Shown piece after piece: positions 8,638-17,095 of a stretch of 64,000 bases of DNA. A program made the position numbers and the translations under genes. Within the stretch, counting starts at the first letter, position 1. Every line of letters begins with the position of its first letter. The DNA is from an uncultured Clostridia bacterium (GTDB taxonomy: Bacteria > Bacillota > Clostridia > TANB77 > CAG-508). Location of the stretch: NCBI GenBank assembly GCA_948777935.1, contig CAQDYY010000004.1, positions 107,724 to 171,723 on the forward strand, given 5' to 3'. The notes below the pieces were generated by a model. The model was not told the DNA's origin, ran no database searches, and saw nothing but the letters and a program-made list of their open reading frames with translations.

Positions 8638-8856
8638 CTATTTTGCTCTCCATGTAATTCTTCCTCTTGATAAATCATATGGTGATAATTCCACTTTTAC
8701 TTTATCGCCTGGTAAAATTTTAATATAATTCATTCTAAGCTTTCCAGAAATATGAGCTAATATTTGATGTCCATTTTCTAGTTCTACTTTGAAATTTGTA
8801 TTTGGTAAAGTTTCTACAACTGTTCCCTCTACCTCTATTACATCTTCTTTTGCCAA
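8638..8856 (-). CDS. infA: Translation initiation factor IF-1
   Basis: The 72-aa S1/OB-fold protein begins MAKEDVIEVEGTVVE and ends SPYDLSRGRITWR, the exact IF-1 pattern and length. IF-1 occupies the ribosomal A site during initiation. It lies between map and rpmJ as in most Bacillota. Confidence 0.98.
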   Translation of the reverse strand: MAKEDVIEVEGTVVETLPNTNFKVELENGHQILAHISGKLRMNYIKILPGDKVKVELSPYDLSRGRITWRAK

Positions 8857-8926
8857 TGTTTTTCACTCCTTAAATTTGCCATTTTTTGGTTTTTTACACA
8901 ATTAGCTTATATAGTATACACCATTA

Positions 8927-9697
8927 TTAAATTATTGTCAATATTTCTGGCTCTTTTTCTGTAATTAAAATTGTATTTTCATAATGTGCTGATAAAGTGC
9001 CATCTTCTGTAATGATTGTCCAACCATCATCTAATTCTAAAATATCTGGTGAACCTTGTATTACCATTGGTTCTATAGCAAGTGTCATTCCTGGTTCTAA
9101 TTTTATCCCTTTTCCTGCTTTTCCGTAGTTTGGAATACCTGGTTCTTCATGCATATTTCTACCAATTCCATGTCCTTGAAATTCTTGTACTACACTATAT
9201 CCATTTTTTTGTACAAATTCTCCAATGGCATGACTCACATCACCTATACGATTTCCTGGCTTTGCGAACTGAAGTCCTTCAAAAAATGCTTGTTTTGTTA
9301 TTTCTACTAATCTTTTTGCATCATTTGGTACATTTCCTACTAAATATGTTCTTGCTGCGTCTCCGTGAAATCCACCTTTTTGTACTACTAAATCTACACT
9401 AACAATATCCCCATCTTTTATTATTACTTTTTCAGATGGTACACCATGTATAACTTCATCATTAATTGAAACACAAATAGAACCAGGAAAATTAGGTACC
9501 CCTTTTTCATAGCTAGGGTACCCCTTCTCTGCTGGTATTCCTCCATTTTCTCTTATTACTTTTTCTGCTAGTTTATCTAGTTCTAAAGTGGTCATTCCTG
9601 GTTTTATCATTCTTTCTATTACCTTATGTACCAATGCTGTAACACGGCAGGCTTCTTTCATTAGTTCGATTTCTCTTTTTGACTTTATTTCTACCAC
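8927..9697 (-). CDS. map: Methionine aminopeptidase, type I
   Basis: Map removes the initiator methionine from new proteins. The 256-aa protein shows the metal-binding pattern of M24 enzymes: HGVPSEK, the aspartates in VDLVVQKGGFHGDAART, GHGIGRNMHEEPGIP, EPMVI and the final glutamate in YENTILIT. It is 5 bp from adk, so the two are co-translated. CGG triplets (TAC GGA, CAC GGA) are out of frame. Confidence 0.97.
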   Translation of the reverse strand: MVEIKSKREIELMKEACRVTALVHKVIERMIKPGMTTLELDKLAEKVIRENGGIPAEKGYPSYEKGVPNFPGSICVSINDEVIHGVPSEKVIIKDGDIVSVDLVVQKGGFHGDAARTYLVGNVPNDAKRLVEITKQAFFEGLQFAKPGNRIGDVSHAIGEFVQKNGYSVVQEFQGHGIGRNMHEEPGIPNYGKAGKGIKLEPGMTLAIEPMVIQGSPDILELDDGWTIITEDGTLSAHYENTILITEKEPEILTII

Positions 9698-9702
9698 TTA
9701 TA

Positions 9703-10368
9703 TTACCCCTTTATAGATTCCATAACTTCTCTTGCTACATCTGCTCCTAAATGGTTGCTTCTTGTGCTTACTTCTTCTGTTCTTAATACTCCTTTTTTCT
9801 CATAGTATTCTACTAATGGGCTTGTTTGTTCATCATAAATTGCAAGCCTTCTACGAATTGCATCTTCACTAGTGTCATCTTCTCTTTGTACTAATTTTGA
9901 ACCACATTTATCGCATATTCCTTCTTGTTTTGGTGGATTCATAACAATGTTATAAGTTGCTTTACATGCTTGGTTTGAACATACTCTTCTTGTTAAAATT
10001 CTTTCTATTATTTCATCTCTAGGTGTTGTTAAATTAATAACTAAATCAATCTTATTTCCTTTTTTTGATAACATTTCATCTAATTTTTCCGCTTGTGCAA
10101 TTGTTCTTGGGAAACCGTCTAAAATTACTCCATTTTTTGCATCATCTTCTTCTAAACGACTAGCAACCATTGGAACTGTAATTTCATCTGGAACTAAGTT
10201 TCCATTTTTAATATATTCATTTGCTTTTATTCCAAGTTCTGTCTCTTCTTTTATATTTTTTCTAAAAATATCTCCTGTTGATACTTGAGGAATTCCTAAT
10301 TCTCCACTTAAAATTCCTGCAACTGTTCCTTTTCCTGTACCTTGTGCACCTAACATAATAATATTCAT
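9703..10368 (-). CDS. adk: Adenylate kinase, zinc-lid type
   Basis: Adk balances ATP, ADP and AMP. The P-loop GAQGTGKGT is at residues 7-15, DGFPRT follows in the core, and the lid contains two cysteine pairs (CSNQAC and CDKC) that bind zinc in Gram-positive forms. ATG 10368 is preferred over the upstream TTG because AAGGAG is then 10 nt away. The usual upstream neighbour secY is displaced by nearly 1 kb of inserted DNA. Confidence 0.97.
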   Translation of the reverse strand: MNIIMLGAQGTGKGTVAGILSGELGIPQVSTGDIFRKNIKEETELGIKANEYIKNGNLVPDEITVPMVASRLEEDDAKNGVILDGFPRTIAQAEKLDEMLSKKGNKIDLVINLTTPRDEIIERILTRRVCSNQACKATYNIVMNPPKQEGICDKCGSKLVQREDDTSEDAIRRRLAIYDEQTSPLVEYYEKKGVLRTEEVSTRSNHLGADVAREVMESIKG

Positions 10369-10439
10369 AATTTTCAAACTCCTTATTTAATTTTATCTAC
10401 TATACTATATACCTTTTTGGTAAAATATTCAAGCTGTTT

Positions 10440-10793
10440 TTAATTAATTTCTGTTATTTTTAAATCGTATTTTTCTTCGAATACCTTCTTTTTTGCAATA
10501 TACTCTTTGGTTTTATATCCTTTAACATCAATTACTTCTGTTGTATTATTATTATGAAATACAACAAAATCCGCTTTATATTTAAGTCCTGGTGCTAACA
10601 TGAATATTGGTTGTAAGCAAAATCCTTTTATATCATGTGCTTGTAATCTCATTTTTAAATCACAATAATACTCTGCTTCCTTTTTACTATCAAACGTATG
10701 CCCATCAATTGATGTTTTATTTGCTCTATACTTTGTTTTTTTAGTTGATTTATTATTATACTCTTTATAATCTTCTACACTCCAATGTTCCAT
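10440..10793 (-). CDS. DUF1064 (PDDEXK-like) phage-type nuclease
   Basis: The 117-aa protein matches the DUF1064 pattern: TFDSKKEAEYYCDL, then YKADFVV and EVIDVKGYKTK, which supply the E, D and ExK residues of a PDDEXK nuclease. Family members are mostly encoded by phages and are thought to act on DNA junctions. It interrupts the normally tight secY-adk junction of the spc operon, next to a gene remnant, so it was probably acquired. RBS is weak (AGAGGGATTAAG). Confidence 0.8.
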   Translation of the reverse strand: MEHWSVEDYKEYNNKSTKKTKYRANKTSIDGHTFDSKKEAEYYCDLKMRLQAHDIKGFCLQPIFMLAPGLKYKADFVVFHNNNTTEVIDVKGYKTKEYIAKKKVFEEKYDLKITEIN

Positions 10794-10794
10794 C

Positions 10795-10920
10795 TTAATC
10801 CCTCTTTACTAATTTATAATTATGCTTAATTAAGTAATCTTCTATTGTTTCATCGCCTTGTAAAATAATTTGTGGAACTTGCATTTTATTAAATTCCTCA
10901 AAACTATCATCTTTATAATT
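10795..10920 (-). pseudogene. Remnant of an unrecognised gene
   Basis: An open stretch of 41 codons ends in TAA just before the DUF1064 start and is bounded upstream by an in-frame stop. It contains no convincing start except an internal ATG without a ribosome site. Its residues (for example QIILQGDETIEDYLIKHNYK) look protein-like, so it is probably the 3' end of a gene lost when the DUF1064 region arrived. Confidence 0.4.
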
Positions 10921-10993
10921 TTATATAATAATATCATAAAAATAATAAATTGTAAAACAAAATAAAAGACTCATATGTAAGCAATTTTAAACA

Positions 10994-11022
10994 TTGTATA
11001 TTCAAGAAATATATGATATAAT
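10994..11022 (+). promoter_or_regulatory. Promoter of the 11.1-kb cassette
   Basis: TTGTAT at 10994-10999 and TATAAT at 11017-11022 are separated by exactly 17 nt. It drives the small plus-strand ORF against the direction of the ribosomal cluster. Confidence 0.7.
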
Positions 11023-11070
11023 TTTTATGGTTCATCAGTTGACAAGTCAATTTGTAAAGGAGGTTTTACA

Positions 11071-11274
11071 ATGAAGAATTTCAGTAAAAAGGGTAACAAC
11101 GTGGAACGGTGGGAACTAAAACAGAGAAAGCGTTATGACGACTGTTTTAGAAATCGGCAACAGCACATTCTGTTTTACAGACAATCAAGGAATGTTGAAC
11201 TTATTTACAGTTCATGCCCATCCCCTAAAACATGTCCTCATCGTCATATCTGTGTGCGCAAAAGTTGTTATTAA
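11071..11274 (+). CDS. Small foreign-looking ORF with in-frame CGG (67 aa)
   Basis: ATG 11071 has an AAAGGAGG site 8 nt upstream, its own promoter and a terminator, so it is a complete cassette. The zero-frame product is basic, with several cysteines near the end (SSCPSPKTCPHRHIC). It is less AT-rich than the neighbours and holds two in-frame CGG codons (11107-11109 and 11155-11157). A +1 shift at the first CGG would stop translation within four codons. If only the second CGG shifted, a longer open frame would continue past the terminator. Family and function are not recognised. Confidence 0.5.
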   Translation: MKNFSKKGNNVERWELKQRKRYDDCFRNRQQHILFYRQSRNVELIYSSCPSPKTCPHRHICVRKSCY

Positions 11275-11282
11275 ACTAAAAC

Positions 11283-11310
11283 GGGACTCCGAGTATCGGA
11301 GCCCTTTTTA
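11283..11310 (+). terminator. Terminator of the 11.1-kb cassette
   Basis: GGGACTCCGA pairs with TCGGAGCCC across a GTA loop and is followed by TTTTTA. It ends the plus-strand cassette just before the convergent end of secY. Confidence 0.85.
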
Positions 11311-11312
11311 TT

Positions 11313-12632
11313 TTAACTTAAAAATCCTTTATAATGTCTCATCATTAATAATGATTCTAGTTGTTGTACTGTTTCTAGTGCTACACCTACTACAATTAGT
11401 ATTGATGTTCCTCCAAATGCTACGTTTAATCCTGTAAAACGTATTAACATCGGAAGTATTGCAATTAAGCTTAAGAATAAACCTCCAAACCATGTTATTT
11501 TCCCAATAACACTTGATAAATAATCTGTTGTTGGTTTTCCTGCACGAATCCCTGGAATAAATCCACCATTTTTCTTAATATTGTTTGATACTTCTGCTGG
11601 ATTAAATGTTGCATAAGTATAGAAAAATGTAAATCCTACAATTAATAGTAAGTATACAATAGCATTTGCTATAGAGTAACCAACTGGGACATTAGATGTT
11701 GATGTTGCAATTGAAAATTTATATACTCCTGCCCAGAAACCTGTTGCAGTTTCAATATCTTTTATAAATATTTGTAATAGCATTGCAGGAAATGTCATAA
11801 AACTACTTGCAAATATAACTGGCATAACACCTGCCATAGCAAGTTTTAATGGAATATGTGTATTTTGTGCACCTACCATTTTTCTTCCTACAACTTTTTT
11901 AGCATATTGTACTGGAACTCTTCTTTCAGCTGTTTGTACAAATACAACACCTGCAACTAATATAATTGCTCCAATAATAATTCCAAGTGATATTAGTAAT
12001 CCTGTTGTACTAAATGCACCTGATCCAAACATTAAGTTCCATAGTGTTGTTGCAACACTTGGTAAGCTTGAAACAATACCTATAAAGATAATAATTGAAA
12101 TTCCATTTCCAATCCCTTTATTAGTAATTTGTTCACCTAACCACATTAGTAGTGCTGTACCTGCAACAAGTGAAAGCACAACTATAAATCCTGTTAAAAA
12201 TCCTGGATTAATGAATATTCCAGAAGATTTATATGAAAGATATATGCCTAATCCTTCTACAATTGCAAGAACAATTGTTAAGTATTTAGTATAACGATTC
12301 ATTTTTTGTCTTCCTTCTTCTCCACCTTCTTTTGCTAAACGCTCTAATGCAGGAATTACCATTCCCAATAATTGAATAACAATTGACGCTGTAATATATG
12401 GGCTAATTGTCATAGCAAAAATTGAAAATCTAGAAAAAGCACCACCTGAAATAATATTAATTAATCCTCCAATTCCATTATTTGATCCCATTGCTTCATT
12501 TAATGCAAATGTATCAACTCCTGGAACTGTAATAAAACAACCAAGTCTAAAAACAAGTATTAATACTAGTGTATATAATAGTCGTTTTCTAACTTCTGGT
12601 GTTTTTAGTGCATTTTTGATTGTTTTAAACAA
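11313..12632 (-). CDS. secY: Protein translocase subunit SecY
   Basis: SecY is the channel of the Sec translocon. The 439-aa protein starts with MFKTIKNALKTPEVRKRLLYTLVLI, typical of Bacillota, and has about ten membrane segments. The plug and pore region (GGLINIISGGAFSRFSIFAM, in part) and the cytosolic loop AERRVPVQYAKKVVG are present. Its start codon follows rplO directly. Confidence 0.97.
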   Translation of the reverse strand: MFKTIKNALKTPEVRKRLLYTLVLILVFRLGCFITVPGVDTFALNEAMGSNNGIGGLINIISGGAFSRFSIFAMTISPYITASIVIQLLGMVIPALERLAKEGGEEGRQKMNRYTKYLTIVLAIVEGLGIYLSYKSSGIFINPGFLTGFIVVLSLVAGTALLMWLGEQITNKGIGNGISIIIFIGIVSSLPSVATTLWNLMFGSGAFSTTGLLISLGIIIGAIILVAGVVFVQTAERRVPVQYAKKVVGRKMVGAQNTHIPLKLAMAGVMPVIFASSFMTFPAMLLQIFIKDIETATGFWAGVYKFSIATSTSNVPVGYSIANAIVYLLLIVGFTFFYTYATFNPAEVSNNIKKNGGFIPGIRAGKPTTDYLSSVIGKITWFGGLFLSLIAILPMLIRFTGLNVAFGGTSILIVVGVALETVQQLESLLMMRHYKGFLS

Positions 12633-13067
12633 TTAAATCACCTCTGCCTTTCCACCAGCAGCTTCAATTTTTTCTTTTGCTGATTTTGTAAATCTCTTTG
12701 CTTTAACAGTTAATTTTTTCTCTAAATTACCTGTAGCAAGAATAACGATGCCATCATTTACTTTTGAGATAATACCTTCTGCAAGTAATGTTTCTGCTGT
12801 TACTTCTTCTGCTTTTGATTTATTAAGCATTGTTAAAGTTACTTCTACATAATTTTTTGCAAAAATGTTAGTAAATCCTCTTTTAGGTAATCTTCTATAT
12901 AATGGTGTTTGACCACCTTCGAATCCTCTTCTTACTCCTCCACCACTTCTTGCTTTTTGTCCTTTATGTCCTTTTCCTGAAGTTTTTCCAAGTCCAGAAC
13001 CAATTCCACGTCCTACTCTTCTTCTAGCTACTTTTTCTTGTGCTGGGGTTAATTCGTCTAATTTCAT
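12633..13067 (-). CDS. rplO: 50S ribosomal protein L15
   Basis: The 144-aa protein has the glycine-rich N-terminal tail (GRGIGSGLGKTSGKGHKGQ) and the RRLPKRGF motif of L15. ATG 13067 is set by AAGGAGGTG about 9 nt upstream. It abuts secY, which suggests translational coupling. The gene before it should be rpmD (L30), but rpsE is found instead. Confidence 0.97.
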   Translation of the reverse strand: MKLDELTPAQEKVARRRVGRGIGSGLGKTSGKGHKGQKARSGGGVRRGFEGGQTPLYRRLPKRGFTNIFAKNYVEVTLTMLNKSKAEEVTAETLLAEGIISKVNDGIVILATGNLEKKLTVKAKRFTKSAKEKIEAAGGKAEVI

Positions 13068-13226
13068 TTTGCTTTGCACCTCCTTAATTATTTAGATATT
13101 AGAAGTTAGATGTTAGAAATTAGAAAAAATTTACTAATTTTTATACTCTAAACTTCTTTTATTTTTCCTTTTAGAGACTAATATTAAAGCTTTTCTAACC
13201 TCTAATTTCTAATCTCTAATTTCTAA
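13068..13226 (-). other. rpsE-rplO spacer lacking rpmD
   Basis: In most bacteria rpmD (L30) lies between rpsE and rplO. Here the 159-bp spacer encodes nothing in any frame and is built from degenerate copies of an ATTAGAAATTAGA-type unit. The same unit recurs in the rpmC-rpsQ and rpsS-rplV spacers. L30 is absent from several lineages, so this is a real feature of the locus rather than an annotation gap. Confidence 0.75.
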
Positions 13227-13715
13227 TTACATAATTTCTTCTACTTTCTTTCCTCTTTTTTTAGCAACTTGTTCTATTGTACTCATACTTGCTAAACCAT
13301 TAAGTGTTGCATAAACAACGTTTCTTGGGTTGTTTGTTCCTAACACTTTTGTTCTAATATCTTTGTAACCTGCAAGTTCTAGTACTGGTCTTACACTACC
13401 TCCTGCAATAACTCCTGTACCTTCTGCTGCTGGTTTTAGCATAACATGTGCACTACCAAATTTTCCAATATATTCATGAGGAATTGTTGTTCCTACAACT
13501 GGAACTGTAATTAAGTTCTTTTTAGCATCTTCAATAGCTTTTTTAATAGCATCTGGAACTTCAGCTGCTTTACCATTTCCAACACCAACGTGTCCATTTC
13601 CATCTCCTACAACAACAACTGCACTGAAACGGAAAGTTCTACCACCTTTTACTACTTTTGCAACTCTGTTGATTGCAACAACTTTCTCTTTTAATTCAAC
13701 TTGTGTTTCTTCCAT
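13227..13715 (-). CDS. rpsE: 30S ribosomal protein S5
   Basis: S5 acts in decoding accuracy. The 162-aa chain shows VVKGGRTFRFSAVVVVGD, GNGHVGVGNGKA and the C-terminal GTGVIAGGSVRPVLELAG. ATG 13715 follows AAGGAGGG; the longer open frame upstream lacks a ribosome site. Confidence 0.97.
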   Translation of the reverse strand: MEETQVELKEKVVAINRVAKVVKGGRTFRFSAVVVVGDGNGHVGVGNGKAAEVPDAIKKAIEDAKKNLITVPVVGTTIPHEYIGKFGSAHVMLKPAAEGTGVIAGGSVRPVLELAGYKDIRTKVLGTNNPRNVVYATLNGLASMSTIEQVAKKRGKKVEEIM

Positions 13716-13746
13716 TAGTTTTAGTTTTCCCTCCTTTTTAATTTTT

Positions 13747-14106
13747 TTAGAATTTAAGACCTGCCTCACGAGCAGCTTCTGCTAATTCTTTTACAATACC
13801 ATGATAGATATATCCACCTCTATCAAAAACTACTGTATCTATTTTTTTCTCCATTGCACGTTTTGCAATTAAGCTTCCTACTTCTTTAGCAGACACTTTA
13901 TTTGCATGTTTTTCTTTTACTTCTTTATCTAAAGTAGAAGCACTAACTAATGTAACTTTTGCATCATCATCGATTATTTGTACATAAATATTAGAATTAC
14001 TTCTATATACACATAATCTAGGACAATCTGCTGTTCCACTTATTTTTCTACGTACACGAATATGTCTTCTAGTTCTTTCAAGCTTTCTATCAGTCTTTTT
14101 TACCAT
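13747..14106 (-). CDS. rplR: 50S ribosomal protein L18
   Basis: The 119-aa protein has the basic N terminus RTRRHIRVRRKISGTADCPRLCVYRS and ends GIVKELAEAAREAGLKF, both characteristic of L18, a 5S rRNA binder. It is between rplF and rpsE as expected. Confidence 0.97.
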   Translation of the reverse strand: MVKKTDRKLERTRRHIRVRRKISGTADCPRLCVYRSNSNIYVQIIDDDAKVTLVSASTLDKEVKEKHANKVSAKEVGSLIAKRAMEKKIDTVVFDRGGYIYHGIVKELAEAAREAGLKF

Positions 14107-14279
14107 TTCTTTCTCCTTTCATAAAACTCTTTAAATTGGGTTTCAAAATCTATAATTCAAAGCAAAAGTGGTATATTGCTAGGAAAGCAATTAAAAATTT
14201 TTGAGATAGTACGTCTGTACATCGAAAAAATTTTTATGCAGCTTGACTGGCGCAAGATGCCGCTTTTCATTTGAATTTT
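14107..14279 (-). repeat. Long-hairpin spacer between rplF and rplR
   Basis: No gene fits here. Two AAAAATTTTT-like arms at about 14190-14240 flank a short palindrome (GTACGTCTGTAC), and further complementary segments lie on both sides. The layout matches other intergenic hairpins at 16486-16664, 20412-20761 and 53051-53242. Confidence 0.5.
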
Positions 14280-14820
14280 TTATTTTTTGCCAGCCTTACC
14301 CTCTTTACGACGAATAACTTCTTCAGCATATTTAATACCTTTTCCACGATAAACCTCAGGTGGTCTTTTTGTTCTTATAACAGCTGCTGTTTGACCAACT
14401 AATTCTTTATCAATTCCTTTTACAATAATTGTATTTGGGTTTGGTACATCAAATGTAATTCCTGCTGGTGCTTCCATTTCTACTGGATGTGAATATCCTA
14501 GGTTCATTACTAATTTTGTTCCTTGTTTCTGGGCTCTATACCCAACACCATTTATTTGTAATTCTCTTTGATATTCTTCTTTTACTCCATGAATCATGTT
14601 GTTAATCAATGTTCTTGTTAAACCATGTAAACTTCTGTTATATGGTTCATCATCTGGTCTTGTTACTGTAATAACACCATTATCAAGAGTAATTTTCATA
14701 TTATTATGTATTCCGTCTTTCTAATGTTCCTTTAGGACCTTTTACTGTAATATTTTGTCCATCAATTGTAACAGTAACGTCTGTTGGAACAGTAATTGGA
14801 CTATTTCCTATTCTTGACAT
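14280..14820 (-). CDS. rplF: 50S ribosomal protein L6, read through a CGG +1 shift
   Basis: From ATG 14820 the frame gives MSRIGNSPITVPTDVTVTI... and reaches CGG at 14713-14715 as codon 36, then a stop two codons later. The rest of L6 (MKITLDNGVITVTRP to KYAEEVIRRKEG) continues in the +1 frame through GGA. The joined product is 179 aa, the normal length for L6. L6 supports the factor-binding centre of the 50S subunit and is needed for growth, so a true null here is implausible in a cluster where every other gene is intact. Confidence 0.9.
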
Positions 14821-14857
14821 TTCCTTTTTCACCTCTTTTAATATATTTCTTATTCAT

Positions 14858-14910
14858 GGGCACAGTGGTGTCATGTCCTACGATGTATTTTCCGCAAACG
14901 GTGCCCCTAC
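14858..14910. repeat. Dispersed hairpin repeat, family R1
   Basis: The unit starts GGGCACAGTGGTGTC and ends GGTGCCCCTAC, so its ends can pair. The same unit lies at 15346, 22433, 29108, 48482, 53254 and 57368, always in this orientation in the window and usually just upstream of a minus-strand gene. Confidence 0.8.
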
Positions 14911-14918
14911 ATATTAGA

Positions 14919-15317
14919 TTACCATACATAGGCTAGAACTTCTCCACCTATACCTTGTTCTCTTGCTTTTTTATCTGTCATTATTCCTTTTGATGTTGAT
15001 ATTAAAGCAATTCCTAAACCATTTAATACTTTTGGTAATTCGTCATTTGCTGCGTAAACTCTTAATCCTGGTTTACTAATTCTTTTTAATCCTGCAATAA
15101 CACGACTACCTTTTTCATCATATTTTATTGTTATACGTATAATTCCTTGATTTTCATTTTCAATAACTTCAAATGATTTAATATATCCTTCTTCAAATAG
15201 AATTTCAGCAATTGCTTTTTTCATATTAGAAGCTGGTATATCAACTGTTTTATGTTTTGAAGTATTTGCATTTCTAATTCTTGTCAACATATCTGCAATT
15301 GGATCTGTAATATTCAC
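14919..15317 (-). CDS. rpsH: 30S ribosomal protein S8
   Basis: S8 binds 16S rRNA helix 21 and in many bacteria represses the spc operon. The 132-aa protein begins NITDPIADMLTRIRNA and ends SKGIMTDKKAREQGIGGEVLAYVW, a textbook S8. R1 repeats flank it on both sides. Confidence 0.98.
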   Translation of the reverse strand: MNITDPIADMLTRIRNANTSKHKTVDIPASNMKKAIAEILFEEGYIKSFEVIENENQGIIRITIKYDEKGSRVIAGLKRISKPGLRVYAANDELPKVLNGLGIALISTSKGIMTDKKAREQGIGGEVLAYVW

Positions 15318-15345
15318 TTATTTTACCTCCTTCTTCTATTTTCTT

Positions 15346-15400
15346 GGGCACAGTGGCGTCATGTCCTACGATGTATTCCCTTTAAACGACATGCCCCTAC
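15346..15400. repeat. Dispersed hairpin repeat, family R1
   Basis: GGGCACAGTGGCGTC to ACATGCCCCTAC, with ends able to pair. It lies between rpsN and rpsH; the right half is the variant with CTTTAAACGACATG. Confidence 0.8.
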
Positions 15401-15410
15401 ATTTTCTATT

Positions 15411-15596
15411 CTACCAACTTGCTTTTTTTACACCTGGAATTTCACCTTCATGAGCTAATTTTCTAAAGCATACACGGCAAATTCCATATTTTCTAATATA
15501 AGCATGTGGTCTTCCACAAAGTTTGCAACGATTATATTCTCTTGTTTTATATTTTTGTGGTCTTTGTTGTTTTATTATCATTGACTTTTTAGCCAT
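15411..15596 (-). CDS. rpsN: 30S ribosomal protein S14, zinc type
   Basis: The 61-aa form with C24, C27, C40 and C43 is the short zinc-binding S14 (type Z). It is placed between rplE and rpsH as usual. The sequence ends GEIPGVKKASW, typical of the family. Confidence 0.98.
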   Translation of the reverse strand: MAKKSMIIKQQRPQKYKTREYNRCKLCGRPHAYIRKYGICRVCFRKLAHEGEIPGVKKASW

Positions 15597-15615
15597 AATA
15601 TTCTCCTTCCTTCAA

Positions 15616-16155
15616 TTAGTTTTTAAAAGGCATACCTAATAAAGTTAAAAGCTCTCTTGCTTCTTCATCTGTCTTAGCTGTTGTTACAAATATAATATCC
15701 ATACCTCTTAATTTATCGATTTTTTCATATTCGATTTCAGGGAATATTAATTGTTCTTTAATACCCATAGAATAATTTCCTCTTCCATCGAAAGAATTTG
15801 CAGATACTCCTCTAAAATCTCTAACTCTTGGAAGAGCTACATTAAATAATTTATAAGCAAATTCATACATTTTGCTACTTCTTAAAGTAACTTTACATCC
15901 AATGTTTGCTCCTTCTCTTAGTTTGAATGCAGCAATTGATTTTCTAGCTTTTGTTACCATTGGTTTTTGACCTGTAATTTGGCTTAAATCATTCATTGCA
16001 TTTTCTAATGATTTAGGATTATCTTTTGTATCTCCTAAACCTATATTAATTACTATTTTTTCAAGTTTTGGAACTTGCATAACTGATTTATAATTAAACT
16101 TTTTCATTAATGCTGGAACTACTTCTTTTTCATATTGTTCTCTTAATTTTTCCAT
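15616..16155 (-). CDS. rplE: 50S ribosomal protein L5
   Basis: L5 binds 5S rRNA and contacts the P-site tRNA. The 179-aa product has MEKLREQYEKEVVPALMKKF, the loop ARKSIAAFKLREGANIGCKVTLR and the end AKTDEEARELLTLLGMPF. Length and position are standard. Confidence 0.98.
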   Translation of the reverse strand: MEKLREQYEKEVVPALMKKFNYKSVMQVPKLEKIVINIGLGDTKDNPKSLENAMNDLSQITGQKPMVTKARKSIAAFKLREGANIGCKVTLRSSKMYEFAYKLFNVALPRVRDFRGVSANSFDGRGNYSMGIKEQLIFPEIEYEKIDKLRGMDIIFVTTAKTDEEARELLTLLGMPFKN

Positions 16156-16176
16156 AAGTTTTTAAAATCCTCCTTT

Positions 16177-16485
16177 CTATTTTAACTTTGTATCACATTT
16201 TTTACAAACACGAACTTTTTCGCCTTTTTCTTCTATGTATCCAATTCTTGTCGCTTTTCCACATTTTGGACATACAACATTTACTTTTGAAGAATGAATT
16301 GCACATTCTACTGGAATGATTCCTCCTTCTTCACCTTGTTTTCTAGGTTTTACATGTTTTTTTCGAACATTAATACCCTTTACGATAACTTTTTCAGTTT
16401 TTGGTATTACTTCTAAAACTTCTCCTGTCTTTCCTTTATCATTTCCAGATAAAACTTTAACAGTATCACCTTTTTTTATTTTCAT
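16177..16485 (-). CDS. rplX: 50S ribosomal protein L24
   Basis: The KOW motif (KKGDTVKVLSGNDKGKTGEV) is at the N terminus and a four-cysteine cluster (C72, C75, C94, C97) at the C terminus. At 102 aa it is of normal size. L24 is an early assembly protein. A 179-bp hairpin-rich spacer separates it from rplN. Confidence 0.97.
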   Translation of the reverse strand: MKIKKGDTVKVLSGNDKGKTGEVLEVIPKTEKVIVKGINVRKKHVKPRKQGEEGGIIPVECAIHSSKVNVVCPKCGKATRIGYIEEKGEKVRVCKKCDTKLK

Positions 16486-16664
16486 TTCTATTTTTCACCT
16501 CTTTTTCAAGATCTTTATTCGATTTTGGTTTACTCTTATAGAAGCTACAACTAACTATTTGTAAAACTCGCCTAGCCTAAGGGCTATCCTCGTTTACAAA
16601 TATTAAGTTTTCGCATCTATAATCTGTAACGCTCTAATGTCCGTTGGACATTTTCGCGAACAGC
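16486..16664 (-). repeat. Long-hairpin spacer between rplN and rplX
   Basis: Arms ATTTGTAAA and TTTACAAAT enclose a core in which AGCCC and GGCT-like segments pair. Outer segments (CTTATAGAAGC, GATTATAGATGC) and a separate ATGTCCAACGGACAT palindrome extend the structure. No coding potential. It belongs with other nested hairpins placed inside the ribosomal cluster. Confidence 0.5.
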
Positions 16665-17033
16665 TTATAGAACCTCTGGAGCTAATGACAAAATCTTCAT
16701 ATACTCTTTTTCTCTTAATTCTCTTGCAACTGGTCCAAATATACGTGTTCCTTTTGGGTTACCATCATCACGAATAATAACAGCTGCATTATCATCAAAT
16801 CTAACATAAGAACCATCAGCACGTCTTTGTGGTTTTTTTGTTCTTACAACTACTGCTTTTACAACTTCTCCTTTTTTTACAACACCACCTGGTGTAGCAC
16901 TTTTAACAGAAGCAACTATGACATCGCCAATACTAGCATATTTTCTATATGATCCACCTAAACAACGAATACACATAATTTCTTTTGCTCCTGTATTGTC
17001 TGCAACTTTTAATATTGATTGTTGTTGTACCAT
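16665..17033 (-). CDS. rplN: 50S ribosomal protein L14
   Basis: The 122-aa protein MVQQQSILKVADNTGAKEIM to REKEYMKILSLAPEVL is a typical L14, which bridges to the small subunit. ATG 17033 is set by GGAGG upstream. The frame is open further upstream, but that part is the leader region and gives a non-family extension. Confidence 0.97.
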   Translation of the reverse strand: MVQQQSILKVADNTGAKEIMCIRCLGGSYRKYASIGDVIVASVKSATPGGVVKKGEVVKAVVVRTKKPQRRADGSYVRFDDNAAVIIRDDGNPKGTRIFGPVARELREKEYMKILSLAPEVL

Positions 17034-17095
17034 TTTGTTTTTTCCTCCTTTCAAAATTCGAAGAATTTTGTACTCTTCAATATTCACTCTCGACT

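Noticed and set aside
11135..11437. An overlapping plus-strand frame in the 11.1-kb cassette
   Set aside because: It runs through the terminator and into secY, lacks its own ribosome site and would need a shift at the second but not the first CGG.
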